Assembly: GCF_013337285.1 (NCBI RefSeq)
Contig: NZ_SUPW01000005.1
Coordinates: 310,001 to 374,000 of the forward strand
Source: Agrobacterium tumefaciens
GTDB lineage: Bacteria > Pseudomonadota > Alphaproteobacteria > Rhizobiales > Rhizobiaceae
Direction of reading: 5' to 3'
DNA length: 64,000 nucleotides
The translations under genes were made by a program, and so were the position numbers. The notes beneath the pieces were generated by a model. That model saw only the letters and a program-made list of their open reading frames with translations. It was not told where the DNA came from and searched no databases. This document shows, in pieces, positions 49,137 to 58,379 of this stretch (position 1 is the stretch's first letter; every line of letters starts with the position of its first letter).

Positions 49137-49862
49137 TCAGGCCGCTTCGCGGAAGCGATATCCTACGCCATAAAGCGTTTCAATCATATCGAAGTCGCCA
49201 TCGACCAGTTTGAACTTCTTGCGAAGGCGCTTGATGTGGCTGTCGATGGTGCGGTCGTCCACATAGACCTGCTCGTCATAGGCGGCATCCATCAGCGCGT
49301 CGCGGCTTTTCACCACGCCCGGCCGCTGCGCCAGCGAATGCAGGATGAGGAATTCGGTGACGGTGAGCGTCACCGGCTCACCCTTCCAGGTGCAGGTGTG
49401 GCGTTCCTGATCCATGGCCAGCTGCCCGCGTTCCAGCGTGCGGGCCTGCTGGTCCGCAGTCGGCTTCAGCGTGCCGCCAGCAGCGGGGGCAGCGTCGCGG
49501 CTGCTGGCGCGGCGCAGGATGGCCTTGACGCGTTCCACGAGAAGGCGCTGCGAGAAGGGTTTTGTAATGAAGTCGTCGGCGCCCATTTTGAGGCCGAACA
49601 ATTCGTCGATCTCTTCATCCTTGGAGGTCAGGAAGATAACGGGAATATCCGATTTCTGGCGAAGACGCCGCAACAGCTCCATGCCGTCCATGCGCGGCAT
49701 CTTGATGTCGAAAATGGCGAGCTGCGGCGGACGGGCGATCAACCCGTCAAGCGCGGAAGCGCCGTCCGTATACGTTTCGACCCGGTAGCCTTCGGCTTCG
49801 AGCGCGATCGATACCGAAGTCAGAATATTCCGGTCATCGTCGACAAGCGCGATCGTCTGCAT
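49137..49862 (-). CDS. chvI: Response regulator ChvI
   Basis: 241 residues from ATG at 49862, matching the known ChvI length. An ATG at 49883 (seven residues more) has the better ribosome-binding site GGGAG and may be used. The receiver domain has phosphoacceptor D52 in [13 protein letters not shown]; the C-terminal OmpR-type winged helix ends [10 protein letters not shown]. It is the partner of ChvG and divergent from pckA. Confidence 0.97.
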   Translation of the reverse strand: MQTIALVDDDRNILTSVSIALEAEGYRVETYTDGASALDGLIARPPQLAIFDIKMPRMDGMELLRRLRQKSDIPVIFLTSKDEEIDELFGLKMGADDFITKPFSQRLLVERVKAILRRASSRDAAPAAGGTLKPTADQQARTLERGQLAMDQERHTCTWKGEPVTLTVTEFLILHSLAQRPGVVKSRDALMDAAYDEQVYVDDRTIDSHIKRLRKKFKLVDGDFDMIETLYGVGYRFREAA

Positions 49863-50036
49863 GTAGTTGGTCTCCATCGACATTTTCTTGTAACTCCCGA
49901 CATCCACCCAGCCAAGGTTGCGCGCCGTGAGCCACTCTCTTGAGTATAAAGGTGGAACAAATTGTGGCAAAGGAAAACTCGACGGCTTCATGCGGGGCCG
50001 GACAAGGGGATTTCAGCGAAAATGCGGCGACCGAAT

Positions 50037-50051
50037 TTAAATGCGCCTTAA
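50037..50051. promoter_or_regulatory. CtrA-type motif TTAA-N7-TTAA
   Basis: TTAA at 50037-50040 and TTAA at 50048-50051 with exactly seven bases between them match the full CtrA consensus. The surroundings are AT-rich, so chance is possible. Confidence 0.4.
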
Positions 50052-50090
50052 ACCGATTTAAAAAGAAATAAAATCTTTTAAATCGATTAA
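50048..50090. promoter_or_regulatory. Two LacI/GalR-type operators before pckA
   Basis: TTAAACCGATTTAA (50048-50061) and TTTAAATCGATTAA (50077-50090) are near-palindromes centred on CG, the pattern of LacI/GalR operators. They also form a 10-bp inverted repeat CGATTTAAAA / TTTTAAATCG (50054-50063 and 50076-50085). PckR, a LacI/GalR regulator of pckA in Sinorhizobium meliloti, is the natural candidate. Confidence 0.5.
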
Positions 50091-50201
50091 TATATTGAAA
50101 TCACTAAGTTTTTTAAGGTTCGGCTCTTGCGTTTCCAAAAGCTGCCACGTATTTTCCGTGAAAATTTCAACAGCCTTATCGTCATTAACAAGGAACGCGT
50201 C

Positions 50202-51812
50202 ATGAACGAGCTTGGGGTTCATAATCCTGCCAATGGAGTTGCGGAACTCGGACTGGGCGAGGCGTCCCGCGTCTTTTATAACCTCAACGAGAGCGAATTA
50301 TACGAAGAGGCGATCCGCAACGGCGAGGCCGAACTGACCATCGATGGCGCGTTGCGCGCCGTCACCGGTCAGCACACGGGCCGTTCGCCGAAGGACAAAT
50401 TCGTTGTGCGCGATGCTTCCACCGAGAACACCATCTGGTGGGACAACAACAAGCCGCTGTCGCCGGAAAACTTCGAACTGCTGCGCCAGGACATGCTGGC
50501 CCATGCCGCCGGCAAGACGCTTTACGTGCAGGACTTGATCGGCGGTGCCGACGAAGAAAATGCGCTGCCGACACGCGTCGTCACCGAGCTTGCCTGGCAT
50601 TCACTGTTCATCCGCAATCTACTGATCCGTCCGAAGCGGGAGAAACTGGCGGGCTTCAAGCAGAAGCTGACCATCATCAATCTGCCGAGCTTCAAGGCCG
50701 ATCCGGCGCGTCACGGCGTTCGTACAGAAACCGTCATCGCCTGCGATCTCACCAATGGTCTCGTCCTGATCGGCGGCACCTCCTATGCCGGTGAAAACAA
50801 GAAGTCGGTCTTCACTGTGCTGAACTACCTTCTGCCGGCCAAGGGCGTCATGCCGATGCATTGCTCGGCCAATGTTGGTCCTGAGGGTGATTCGGCCGTG
50901 TTCTTCGGTCTCTCCGGCACCGGCAAGACCACGCTTTCGGCCGATCCTTCGCGTACGCTGATCGGTGATGACGAACATGGCTGGGGCGAACACGGCATCT
51001 TTAATTTTGAAGGCGGCTGCTATGCCAAGGCGATTAAGCTTTCGGCCGAAGCCGAGCCGGAAATCTACGCCGCGACCCGTCGCTTCGGCACGGTCCTCGA
51101 AAACGTCGTGCTGGACGAAAACCGCGTTCCGGACTTCAACGACACTTCGCTGACGGAAAACACCCGCAGCGCCTATCCGCTGCACTTCATTCCGAATGCA
51201 TCGGAAACCGGCATTGCCGGCCATCCGAAGACGATCATCATGCTGACGGCGGATGCCTTCGGTGTACTGCCGCCGATTGCCCGGCTGACGCCGGAGCAGG
51301 CCATGTACCACTTCCTGTCCGGTTACACGGCAAAGGTCGCTGGCACGGAAAAAGGCGTGACGGAACCGGAAGCGACCTTCTCCACCTGCTTCGGCGCGCC
51401 CTTCATGCCGCGCCACCCGGCGGAATATGGCAACCTGCTGCGTGAGCTGATCGGCAAGCACGGCGTGGACTGCTGGCTGGTCAACACCGGCTGGACCGGC
51501 GGTGCTTACGGCATCGGCAAACGTATGCCCATCAAGGCGACGCGCGCGCTTCTGACGGCTGCGCTCACCGGCGAGCTGAAGGATGCACAATTCCGCACCG
51601 ACGCGAATTTCGGTTTCGCGGTGCCGCTGTCGCTTGATGGCGTTGACGGTGCAATTCTCGATCCGCGTTCAACCTGGGCCGATGGCGCAGCTTACGATGC
51701 GCAGGCGACGAAGCTGGTCTCCATGTTCGTCACGAACTTCACCAAGTTCGAAGATCATGTCGACAGCAAGGTTCGCGATGCCGCACCGGGCCTTTTGCTC
51801 GCGGCTGAATGA
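50202..51812 (+). CDS. pckA: Phosphoenolpyruvate carboxykinase (ATP) PckA
   Basis: 536 residues from ATG at 50202, the usual rhizobial length; the longer frame from 50127 adds unconserved sequence. Walker [13 protein letters not shown] lies at 236-247, with the substrate block TGRSPKDKF (59-67). It converts oxaloacetate to PEP with ATP and is required for growth on dicarboxylates. Its place beside chvI is conserved in Rhizobiales. Confidence 0.98.
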   Translation: MNELGVHNPANGVAELGLGEASRVFYNLNESELYEEAIRNGEAELTIDGALRAVTGQHTGRSPKDKFVVRDASTENTIWWDNNKPLSPENFELLRQDMLAHAAGKTLYVQDLIGGADEENALPTRVVTELAWHSLFIRNLLIRPKREKLAGFKQKLTIINLPSFKADPARHGVRTETVIACDLTNGLVLIGGTSYAGENKKSVFTVLNYLLPAKGVMPMHCSANVGPEGDSAVFFGLSGTGKTTLSADPSRTLIGDDEHGWGEHGIFNFEGGCYAKAIKLSAEAEPEIYAATRRFGTVLENVVLDENRVPDFNDTSLTENTRSAYPLHFIPNASETGIAGHPKTIIMLTADAFGVLPPIARLTPEQAMYHFLSGYTAKVAGTEKGVTEPEATFSTCFGAPFMPRHPAEYGNLLRELIGKHGVDCWLVNTGWTGGAYGIGKRMPIKATRALLTAALTGELKDAQFRTDANFGFAVPLSLDGVDGAILDPRSTWADGAAYDAQATKLVSMFVTNFTKFEDHVDSKVRDAAPGLLLAAE

Positions 51813-51838
51813 ATAAAGCCTCATTCGTGAGGAGGAGG

Positions 51839-51870
51839 GAACCCGGCTTCACGCCGGGTTCTTTCGTTTT
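51839..51870 (+). terminator. pckA terminator
   Basis: GAACCCGGC (51839-51847) pairs with GCCGGGTTC (51853-51861) around TTCAC, followed by TTTCGTTTT. Confidence 0.88.
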
Positions 51871-51924
51871 CTCCGCTGTTTTCATTCCGGTCGATCTGTG
51901 GCATCACCGGCGCGGAGAAAGATC

Positions 51925-52359
51925 ATGGCCAGCGACCCGCTTTACATCAGCAACCGTATCACTATCGCCGGCTGGGAGCTGACGGAGCAATTCGTGCTGG
52001 CCGGCGGGCCGGGCGGCCAGAACGTCAATAAGGTCTCGACGGCGGTTCAGCTGTTTTTCGATATTGCCAATTCCCCATCTCTGACGGATCGGGTGAAAAC
52101 CAATGCTATCCGCCTTGGCGGCAGGCGTGTTTCGAAAGACGGCGTACTGATGATCGAAGCGAGCCGGTTTCGCAGCCAGGAGCGCAATCGAGAGGATGCG
52201 CGCGAGCGGCTGAAGGAGCTGATCCTCGAAGCCGCCGCCCCGCCGCCACCGGTCCGCAAAACCACCAAACCGACCAAGGGTTCAGTCGAACGCCGCCTCA
52301 AGGCGAAGTCCGGTCGCTCGGACGTGAAGAAAATGCGCGGTAAGCCCTCGGGGGATTAG
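51925..52359 (+). CDS. arfB: Peptidyl-tRNA hydrolase ArfB (YaeJ)
   Basis: 144 residues from ATG at 51925, with GGAGAAAG nine bases upstream; a GTG at 51898 is also in frame. The GGQ motif in AGGPGGQNVNK and the basic C-terminal tail (KGSVERRLKAKSGRSDVKK) are those of ArfB/ICT1. It enters the A site of stalled ribosomes and hydrolyses peptidyl-tRNA. It is a single gene after the pckA terminator. Confidence 0.94.
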   Translation: MASDPLYISNRITIAGWELTEQFVLAGGPGGQNVNKVSTAVQLFFDIANSPSLTDRVKTNAIRLGGRRVSKDGVLMIEASRFRSQERNREDARERLKELILEAAAPPPPVRKTTKPTKGSVERRLKAKSGRSDVKKMRGKPSGD

Positions 52360-52420
52360 GCGGCAATCTGGTGCGAAATCTTTCGCCCTTGTCATAGAGC
52401 TTCAAATATCGTCTGGTATG

Positions 52421-52440
52421 CCTCCTTACAACCAAGGAGG
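52421..52440 (+). promoter_or_regulatory. Hairpin that sequesters the kbp ribosome-binding site
   Basis: CCTCCTT (52421-52427) is the exact complement of AAGGAGG (52434-52440), with a 6-nt loop ACAACC. AAGGAGG is a full Shine-Dalgarno sequence five bases before the kbp ATG (52446). The stem would hide it until melted or unfolded. Confidence 0.55.
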
Positions 52441-52445
52441 GTGCT

Positions 52446-52898
52446 ATGGGTCTGTTCAGTTTCATCAAGGAAGCGGGAAAGAAGCTCGGTATCGGCGGCG
52501 ATGATGCCCCGGATGTCGAAGCGGTCAAAAAAGAACTCGCTTCCCACGATCTCGGCACGGACAAGGTTCAGGTCGAGGTGGTGGACGACAAGGTCGTTCT
52601 GAAGGGCAACGTGGCCGATCAGTCGGTTTTCGAAAAGGCGGTCATCGCGGTCGGAAATACGCTCGGCATTTCCAAGGTCGAGGCCGGCGAGTTGAAGGTG
52701 GCCGAAGCGCCGGCGAAAGAACCCGTCTTCTACACCGTCAAGAAGGGCGACAATCTCTGGAAGATCGCCGAAGCGCAATATGGCAAGGCGAATGGCGCGA
52801 AGAACAACATCATCTTCGAAGCCAACAAGCCGATGCTGACCCATCCCGATAAAATCTATCCCGGCCAGGTTCTGCGTATTCCTGAGCTTGCGTCCTGA
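52446..52898 (+). CDS. kbp: Potassium-binding BON-LysM protein Kbp (YgaU family)
   Basis: 150 residues, like E. coli Kbp (149). The N-terminus MGLFSFIKEAGKKLG and a BON domain (about 20-85) precede a LysM domain (about 96-147) starting FYTVKKGDNLWKIA and ending IYPGQVLRIPE. E. coli Kbp binds K+ and is a cytosolic osmotic-stress protein; no signal peptide is seen here either. The ribosome-binding site is within a perfect hairpin, suggesting post-transcriptional control. Confidence 0.93.
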   Translation: MGLFSFIKEAGKKLGIGGDDAPDVEAVKKELASHDLGTDKVQVEVVDDKVVLKGNVADQSVFEKAVIAVGNTLGISKVEAGELKVAEAPAKEPVFYTVKKGDNLWKIAEAQYGKANGAKNNIIFEANKPMLTHPDKIYPGQVLRIPELAS

Positions 52899-52945
52899 CA
52901 GGTTTAATCGCTTGCGATGGAGGTGCCGCCTTGCGCGGCATCTTT

Positions 52946-53947
52946 TTATAATTTGCGAAGCGCCACCGTATCGATCAGGTGGTTCTTTCCCTTTCGCAGA
53001 ATAAGGTCCGCACGCGGGCGCGTCGGAACGATGTTCTGGCGCAGGTTTTTCAGGTTGATGTTCTGCCAGAGGCCCTCGGCAATGCTGAGCGCCGCTTCTT
53101 CGCTGATCGACGCATAGCGATTGAAGAATGAATTCGGGTCGCGGAACGCTGTTTGACGCAAATTCATGAACCGGTTCACATACCAGTTGTGAATGAAATC
53201 CTCGTCGGCATCGATATAGATCGAAAAATCGAAGAAGTCGGAAACGATCGGCACGATCCTCCCGCCCGCCGGCAGGTCACGCGACTGCAGCACGTTGATG
53301 CCTTCGAAAATCAGGATATCCGGCTGATCGATGACAGTGAATTCGTTCGGCAACACGTCATAGGTCAGGTGCGAATAACGTGGCGCCTTCACGTTCGGCT
53401 GGCCCGCCTTGATGGCCGACAGGAAACGTAAGAGTGCACCGATATCGTAGCTTTCCGGAAAGCCCTTGCGCTCCATCAGGTTTTCACGCCGCAGCACCTC
53501 GTTCGGATAGAGAAATCCGTCAGTGGTGATGAGATCGACCTTTGGGCTGGAAGGCCAGCGCGCCAGAAGCTCTTTCAGGATACGCGCCGTCGTTGATTTT
53601 CCAACCGCCACCGAACCGGCGATGCCGATGACGAAAGGCGTCTTGTTCACATCCCCCATATTGAGGAAGCGGTTGCGCTGCTCGAACAGCAGCTGCGATG
53701 CCTCCACATGCGAAGACAGCAGGCGAGACAGCGATAGATAGATGCGCCGCACCTCGTCGAGATCGATCGGGTCGTCCAGCGAGCGCAGTCGTTTGACCTC
53801 GTCGGCGGAAAGCGTCAGCGGTGTATCGGCGCGAAATTTCGCCCATTCTTCCGAACTGTAGAAATGATAGGGCGAATATTCATCCGGCCGAAAATGATCG
53901 AGTGTGCCTGGCATGCCTCTCTCCCCGCTGCCTGCCGTGACATTCAT
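52946..53947 (-). CDS. coaA: Pantothenate kinase CoaA (type I)
   Basis: 333 residues. P-loop [12 protein letters not shown] lies at 108-119, with LEGINVLQ-like FEGINVLQS and DFSIYIDA downstream. It phosphorylates pantothenate as the first committed step of CoA synthesis. Its start overlaps the hisE stop by 4 bp, so CoA and histidine genes are linked. Confidence 0.97.
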   Translation of the reverse strand: MNVTAGSGERGMPGTLDHFRPDEYSPYHFYSSEEWAKFRADTPLTLSADEVKRLRSLDDPIDLDEVRRIYLSLSRLLSSHVEASQLLFEQRNRFLNMGDVNKTPFVIGIAGSVAVGKSTTARILKELLARWPSSPKVDLITTDGFLYPNEVLRRENLMERKGFPESYDIGALLRFLSAIKAGQPNVKAPRYSHLTYDVLPNEFTVIDQPDILIFEGINVLQSRDLPAGGRIVPIVSDFFDFSIYIDADEDFIHNWYVNRFMNLRQTAFRDPNSFFNRYASISEEAALSIAEGLWQNINLKNLRQNIVPTRPRADLILRKGKNHLIDTVALRKL

Positions 53948-54267
53948 GATGTCGGCCTCGCAGCCTTTTCCGCAAGGCCGGTTTGTCCGGTCCGGCGCTG
54001 CAACTCGGTAAAAACGTCGTCCAGGGGTATGTCGGCAATCTTCAGCACGACCAGCAGATGATAGAGCAGATCGGCGGCTTCATTTTTCAGCCCGTCGCGG
54101 TCTTTCGCGATGGCGGCGATGACGGCTTCCACCGCTTCTTCGCCGAGTTTTTTCGCCGCACGCTCCTGGCCCGCCGCAACCAGTTTGGCAGTCCAGGATT
54201 CTTCAGGAGATGCGGCGGCGCGGGTCGCGACGATACGTTCCAGATCGGAAAGGGAAAATGCGCTCAT
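53944..54267 (-). CDS. hisE: Phosphoribosyl-ATP pyrophosphatase HisE
   Basis: 107 residues from ATG at 54267. The MazG-like fold has [14 protein letters not shown] and [12 protein letters not shown] with the metal-binding acidic residues. It carries out the second step of histidine synthesis. An in-frame start at 54282 would add five residues. It lies 15 bp after hisF. Confidence 0.95.
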   Translation of the reverse strand: MSAFSLSDLERIVATRAAASPEESWTAKLVAAGQERAAKKLGEEAVEAVIAAIAKDRDGLKNEAADLLYHLLVVLKIADIPLDDVFTELQRRTGQTGLAEKAARPTS

Positions 54268-54282
54268 GAGATGTTCCTGCAA

Positions 54283-55059
54283 TCAGTCGAGGCGCATGGC
54301 GATGCCATGCTCGGCCATATAGCTTTTGGCTTGCCCGATCGAATAGGTGCCGAAGTGGAAGATGGAAGCGGCAAGCACGGCGGTCGCATGACCGTCCCGC
54401 ACACCTGCCACCAGATCATCCAATGTGCCTACGCCGCCAGAAGCGATGACGGGTACACGAACCTGATCGGCAATGCTGCGCGTCAGGCCGATATCATAGC
54501 CGCTCTTGGTGCCGTCGCGATCCATCGAGGTAACAAGCAATTCACCTGCCCCACGCTCCACCATCTTGATGGCGAACTCCACGGCGTCAATCCCGGTTGG
54601 CTGGCGTCCGCCGTGGGTGAAGATTTCCCAACGCTCGGCTTCCCCGTCCTTGGAAACCCGCTTGGCGTCGATGGAAACGACGATGCACTGGTTGCCAAAC
54701 TTATCGGCCGCCTGCGCCACGAAATCCGGATCCTTGACGGCTGCGGAATTGATCGAGACCTTGTCGGCGCCGCACAGAAGCAGCTTGCGAATATCAGCGA
54801 CGCTGCGAACCCCACCGCCAACCGTTACCGGCATGAAACAATGATCTGCGGTGCGCGAGACGACATCGAAGATCGTGTCGCGGTTATCCGAGGAGGCGGT
54901 GATGTCGAGAAAGCAGAGTTCGTCGGCTCCCGCCGCATCATAGGCTTTCGCCGCTTCAACCGGATCACCCGCGTCGATCAGGTCGACAAAGTTCACGCCC
55001 TTGACGACGCGGCCGTCTTTCACATCGAGGCAGGGAATAATACGGGCTTTGAGGGTCAT
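54283..55059 (-). CDS. hisF: Imidazole glycerol phosphate synthase, cyclase subunit HisF
   Basis: 258 residues, TIM-barrel. It begins [21 protein letters not shown]-like (the first catalytic aspartate is in CLDVKDG); D in [10 protein letters not shown] is the second. It makes IGP and AICAR with HisH. It overlaps hisA by 4 bp. Confidence 0.98.
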   Translation of the reverse strand: MTLKARIIPCLDVKDGRVVKGVNFVDLIDAGDPVEAAKAYDAAGADELCFLDITASSDNRDTIFDVVSRTADHCFMPVTVGGGVRSVADIRKLLLCGADKVSINSAAVKDPDFVAQAADKFGNQCIVVSIDAKRVSKDGEAERWEIFTHGGRQPTGIDAVEFAIKMVERGAGELLVTSMDRDGTKSGYDIGLTRSIADQVRVPVIASGGVGTLDDLVAGVRDGHATAVLAASIFHFGTYSIGQAKSYMAEHGIAMRLD

Positions 55060-55799
55060 GCGCGTACCTCCTTCGTGGCCTTGATGAGGGCAAGCGCCTC
55101 GGCGGGGTCGATACGCCCATCATAAAGCGCGCGACCAGAAATCGCGCCCTCGAGCTTTGCAGCATCCGGCTGCAACATGCGCTTGATGTCATCGATGGAG
55201 GCAAGGCCGCCGGAGGCGATGACCGGTATGGAGACGGCGTCGGCCAGTTCCAGCGTCGAAGCCCAGTTGATGCCGGCGAGAATGCCGTCGCGATCGATAT
55301 CAGTGTAGATAATCGCGGCGACGCCGGCACCTTCGAAACGTTTGGCCAGTTCGATGACGCCGAGTTCGGAGGCTTCGGCCCAGCCTTCAACGGCAACCTT
55401 GCCGCCCTTGGCATCGATGCCGACGGCGACCTGGCCGGGGAAACGCTTGCAGGCTTCAACAACCAGAACCGGATCGCGCACCGCCACGGTGCCGAGAATG
55501 ACGCGGGCAAGCCCACGGCTCAGCCACGCCTCAATGTGGTCAAGGGTACGGATACCGCCACCGAGCTGAACCGGGTTTGTCGTGGCTTTCAAAATGGCGT
55601 CGACCGCCTCGCCATTGACGGTCTCGCCGGCGAAGGCACCGTTGAGATCAACGACATGCAGCCACTCGAAACCCTGATCCTCAAAGGCTTTCGCCTGCGC
55701 GCCGGGGTCGGTGTTGTAAACGGTGGCCTGGTCCATATCGCCGAGTTTCAGGCGAACGCACTCACCGTCTTTGAGATCGATTGCGGGAAAAAGAATCAT
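55056..55799 (-). CDS. hisA: ProFAR isomerase HisA
   Basis: 247 residues, TIM-barrel related to His[17 protein letters not shown] carries the first aspartate and [13 protein letters not shown] the second. It isomerises ProFAR to PRFAR. It lies 1 bp after the hisH stop. Confidence 0.98.
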   Translation of the reverse strand: MILFPAIDLKDGECVRLKLGDMDQATVYNTDPGAQAKAFEDQGFEWLHVVDLNGAFAGETVNGEAVDAILKATTNPVQLGGGIRTLDHIEAWLSRGLARVILGTVAVRDPVLVVEACKRFPGQVAVGIDAKGGKVAVEGWAEASELGVIELAKRFEGAGVAAIIYTDIDRDGILAGINWASTLELADAVSIPVIASGGLASIDDIKRMLQPDAAKLEGAISGRALYDGRIDPAEALALIKATKEVRA

Positions 55800-55800
55800 G

Positions 55801-56451
55801 TCAGGGCTTCCAGCGCAGGAAATTGGAAATCAGGGCAAGGCCGAGCGTCTGGCTTTTTTCCGGGTGGAACTGCGCGCCCGCCATATTGTCGCGGCCAACG
55901 AAAGCCGTCATCGCACCACCATAATTGGTGGTGGCGATAACATCCGTCGAATGCCTGGCCGCCAGATGATAGGAATGCACGAAATAGGCGTGCAAGCCGT
56001 CTGCGCCGGTCTTGATGCCGTCAAACAGGGGGTGAGGGTGGCGGATTTCCAGCGTGTTCCAGCCGATCTGCGGAATTTTGAGGCTGGGATCGGACGGCGT
56101 CATTTCCACGACGTCACCCTCGATCCAGCCAAGGCCCGAGCTGACAGTCTTTTCCAGCCCCCGCGAGGACATCAGTTGCATGCCGACGCAGATACCGAGG
56201 AAGGGATGGGCTTTCTTCTCGACGGCTTCGACAAGCGCCTCATGCATGCCGGGAACGGCATCAAGACCGGCGCGGCAATCCGCATAGGCGCCGACACCCG
56301 GCAGGACTATGCGGTCCGCTGTAGCGACGTGATCCGGCCTGTCGGTCAGATCGATGGTTGCGTCGATGCCGGCCTCGCGGGCGGCACGCTCAAAAGCTTT
56401 GGTGGCCGAACGCAAATTGCCCGAACCGTAGTCGATGATCGCGACGCGCAT
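55801..56451 (-). CDS. hisH: Imidazole glycerol phosphate synthase, glutaminase subunit HisH
   Basis: 216 residues from ATG at 56451. Class-I glutaminase motif GICVGMQLM holds the cysteine nucleophile; QFHPEKS near the C-terminus holds the histidine and glutamate. It supplies ammonia to HisF. A start at 56466 is also in frame but overlaps the DUF2628 gene. Confidence 0.97.
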   Translation of the reverse strand: MRVAIIDYGSGNLRSATKAFERAAREAGIDATIDLTDRPDHVATADRIVLPGVGAYADCRAGLDAVPGMHEALVEAVEKKAHPFLGICVGMQLMSSRGLEKTVSSGLGWIEGDVVEMTPSDPSLKIPQIGWNTLEIRHPHPLFDGIKTGADGLHAYFVHSYHLAARHSTDVIATTNYGGAMTAFVGRDNMAGAQFHPEKSQTLGLALISNFLRWKP

Positions 56452-56452
56452 G

Positions 56453-56947
56453 TCAGCGCCTTCCATTCAAGTCGAAAAGAAACGATCCGGCGGGATCGTT
56501 GATGAAGTTTTTGTCACCGCTCCTTTGCGGCGAAGGGGTCCAGACCGGCTGCGAAAGCTGTTCTGTCGTTTCGCTGTTTTCTGAGAGTTTCGAGAAATAT
56601 ATGTCTTCCGCGCTCGAAAGATCAGGGGCGGAGATGATCGATGCCATCTTCCAGCCTTTTCGGATCAAGTGCCGGACGAGAAAATCGCGTCCTTCCAGTG
56701 CGGTGATGAGGGAAATGGCAAAGCCGCACAGAATGCCGACCGGTTCGAATCCGGGTAACATTGATGCCTGACCGGCCAGAACGAGGGCGATAAAAACGAC
56801 CACCGCCGCCAGCCACGCGCGGTTGATCGCGAGCCACAACCACGGCGCAATCAGAGCCAGCCAGACGAAACGGTCTGCAATAAAGCGGGTCGTCTTGTGA
56901 TCCCTGTCCGGCCCGTTGGGGGCTTCCAGAACGAGATAGCTTGTCAT
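56453..56947 (-). CDS. DUF2628 domain membrane protein
   Basis: 164 residues from ATG at 56947. A short charged N-terminus ([21 protein letters not shown]) is followed by hydrophobic helices at about 30-45, 47-65 and 70-85, then a hydrophilic C-terminal half. The function is unknown. It sits between hisB and hisH in the histidine cluster, 1 bp from hisH's longest frame, so it must be co-transcribed. A histidine-related role is not implied by sequence. Confidence 0.85.
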   Translation of the reverse strand: MTSYLVLEAPNGPDRDHKTTRFIADRFVWLALIAPWLWLAINRAWLAAVVVFIALVLAGQASMLPGFEPVGILCGFAISLITALEGRDFLVRHLIRKGWKMASIISAPDLSSAEDIYFSKLSENSETTEQLSQPVWTPSPQRSGDKNFINDPAGSFLFDLNGRR

Positions 56948-56969
56948 GGGCTTCCTGACAGCTTTGGCG

Positions 56970-57566
56970 TCAGGCCAGCATACCCTTGGTCGAGGGAACG
57001 CGGCCTGCCTGCCGGGGGTCGATCTCGGTTGCCGTGCGAAGAACGCGGGCAACGGCCTTGAAGCATGTTTCGGCGATATGATGGTTGTTGGCGCCGTAAT
57101 GGTTCAGGATATGCAGCGTAATACCGGCATTCTGGGCCAGCGCCTGAAAGAACTCGCGCACCAGCTCCGTGTCGAAAGTGCCGATCTTCGGCGCGGAAAA
57201 ATTGACGTTCCACACAAGGAAGGGGCGGCCGGAAATATCGACGGCGGCCTTGGTCATCGTCTCATCCATGGCAAGATCAAGCGAGGCGTAACGGGTAATG
57301 CCGCGACGGTCACCCAGCGCCTTGGCAATGGCCTGGCCGATGGCGATGCCGGTATCTTCCACGGTGTGATGGTCATCGATATGCAGGTCGCCCTTGACCT
57401 CGATGTCCATGTCGATCAGCGAATGGCGGCTCAGCTGGTCCAGCATATGGTCGAAAAATCCCACGCCGGTGGAAATTGTCGACTTGCCGGTGCCGTCGAT
57501 ATCCACACGCACCGAAACCGAAGTTTCGTTGGTGGTGCGGATAATCTCGCCTTTACGTTCTGCCAT
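56970..57566 (-). CDS. hisB: Imidazoleglycerol-phosphate dehydratase HisB
   Basis: 198 residues from ATG at 57566, with GGAG eight bases upstream; a longer open frame that runs through hslV is not real. The manganese-binding repeats [26 protein letters not shown] and NNHHIAE are intact. It lacks the phosphatase domain of enterobacterial HisB. It is first in the hisB-DUF2628-hisH-hisA-hisF-hisE-coaA run and is divergent from hslV. Confidence 0.97.
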   Translation of the reverse strand: MAERKGEIIRTTNETSVSVRVDIDGTGKSTISTGVGFFDHMLDQLSRHSLIDMDIEVKGDLHIDDHHTVEDTGIAIGQAIAKALGDRRGITRYASLDLAMDETMTKAAVDISGRPFLVWNVNFSAPKIGTFDTELVREFFQALAQNAGITLHILNHYGANNHHIAETCFKAVARVLRTATEIDPRQAGRVPSTKGMLA

Positions 57567-57767
57567 TTTGGCCGCTCCGTGAAAATGTTGCCGTTCCTTA
57601 TCAGCACGGGACACAAATATCCAGTTGTTCCATCGTCTTGGCTGGCTTGCGCAAAACGGTGCACGGCGGGGATGATTGCAATCGTGAAAAGCAAACTTAC
57701 ATAGAACTCGACAAGGGCCGCATACCGGCCCGTTAACCCCAGGCCCGACAGGGTAGACAGGTGTTTG

Positions 57768-58292
57768 ATGACAACGATTATTACAGTCAGAAAAGGCGGC
57801 AAGGTCGTCATGGCTGGCGATGGTCAGGTAAGCCTTGGCCAGACCGTCATGAAGGGCAATGCCCGCAAGGTTCGCCGCATCGGCAAGGGTGAAGTGATTG
57901 CCGGTTTTGCCGGCGCGACCGCAGATGCCTTCACGCTGCTCGACCGTCTCGAAAAGAAACTCGAGCAATATCCCGGCCAGCTCATGCGCGCCGCTGTGGA
58001 GCTTGCGAAGGACTGGCGCACCGACAAATATCTGCGCAATCTCGAAGCCATGATGCTGGTGGCCGATAAATCCACCACGCTTGCCATCACCGGCAATGGC
58101 GATGTGCTGGAGCCAGAACATGGCGCGATCGCCATCGGTTCCGGCGGCAATTATGCCTTTGCGGCCGCTCGCGCCATGATGGACACGGACAAGTCGGCCG
58201 AAGAGGTGGCGCGCCAGTCGCTCGATATCGCCGCCGATATCTGCGTTTATACCAACCATAATCTCGTCGTCGAAACGCTCGACGCCGAATAA
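57768..58292 (+). CDS. hslV: ATP-dependent protease subunit HslV (ClpQ)
   Basis: 174 residues from ATG at 57768. The N-terminal Met-Thr-Thr and [21 protein letters not shown] are family features; the threonine exposed after Met removal is the catalytic nucleophile. HslV dodecamers form the proteolytic core. The 201-bp gap to hisB showed no clear heat-shock promoter. hslU follows after 87 bp. Confidence 0.97.
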   Translation: MTTIITVRKGGKVVMAGDGQVSLGQTVMKGNARKVRRIGKGEVIAGFAGATADAFTLLDRLEKKLEQYPGQLMRAAVELAKDWRTDKYLRNLEAMMLVADKSTTLAITGNGDVLEPEHGAIAIGSGGNYAFAAARAMMDTDKSAEEVARQSLDIAADICVYTNHNLVVETLDAE

Positions 58293-58379
58293 GCGAATTT
58301 TTCACCCCCATTTCTCACCCAAGGGTCCTGTGGGCCGGGCCGGAATGGCCGGCCGGAACAGGAAAGCCGAGAGGATAGA

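Larger units (their letters stand above)
49863..50201. promoter_or_regulatory. Divergent chvI-pckA control region
   Basis: 339 bp without a gene. The centre (50037-50100) is very AT-rich and holds all the visible regulatory motifs, listed separately: a TTAA-N7-TTAA motif and two CG-centred LacI-like half-palindromes. The rest (49884-50036 and 50101-50190) shows no clear structure beyond the pckA ribosome-binding site AAGGA near 50190. Confidence 0.6.

Noticed and set aside
57567-57767. Heat-shock sigma-32 promoter for hslVU
   Set aside because: CTTG and CTTAC-like pieces occur, but no pair has acceptable spacing and match.
57567-58259. Long minus-strand open frame extending hisB through hslV
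   Set aside because: It is the antisense shadow of hslV; HisB homology begins only at 57566.
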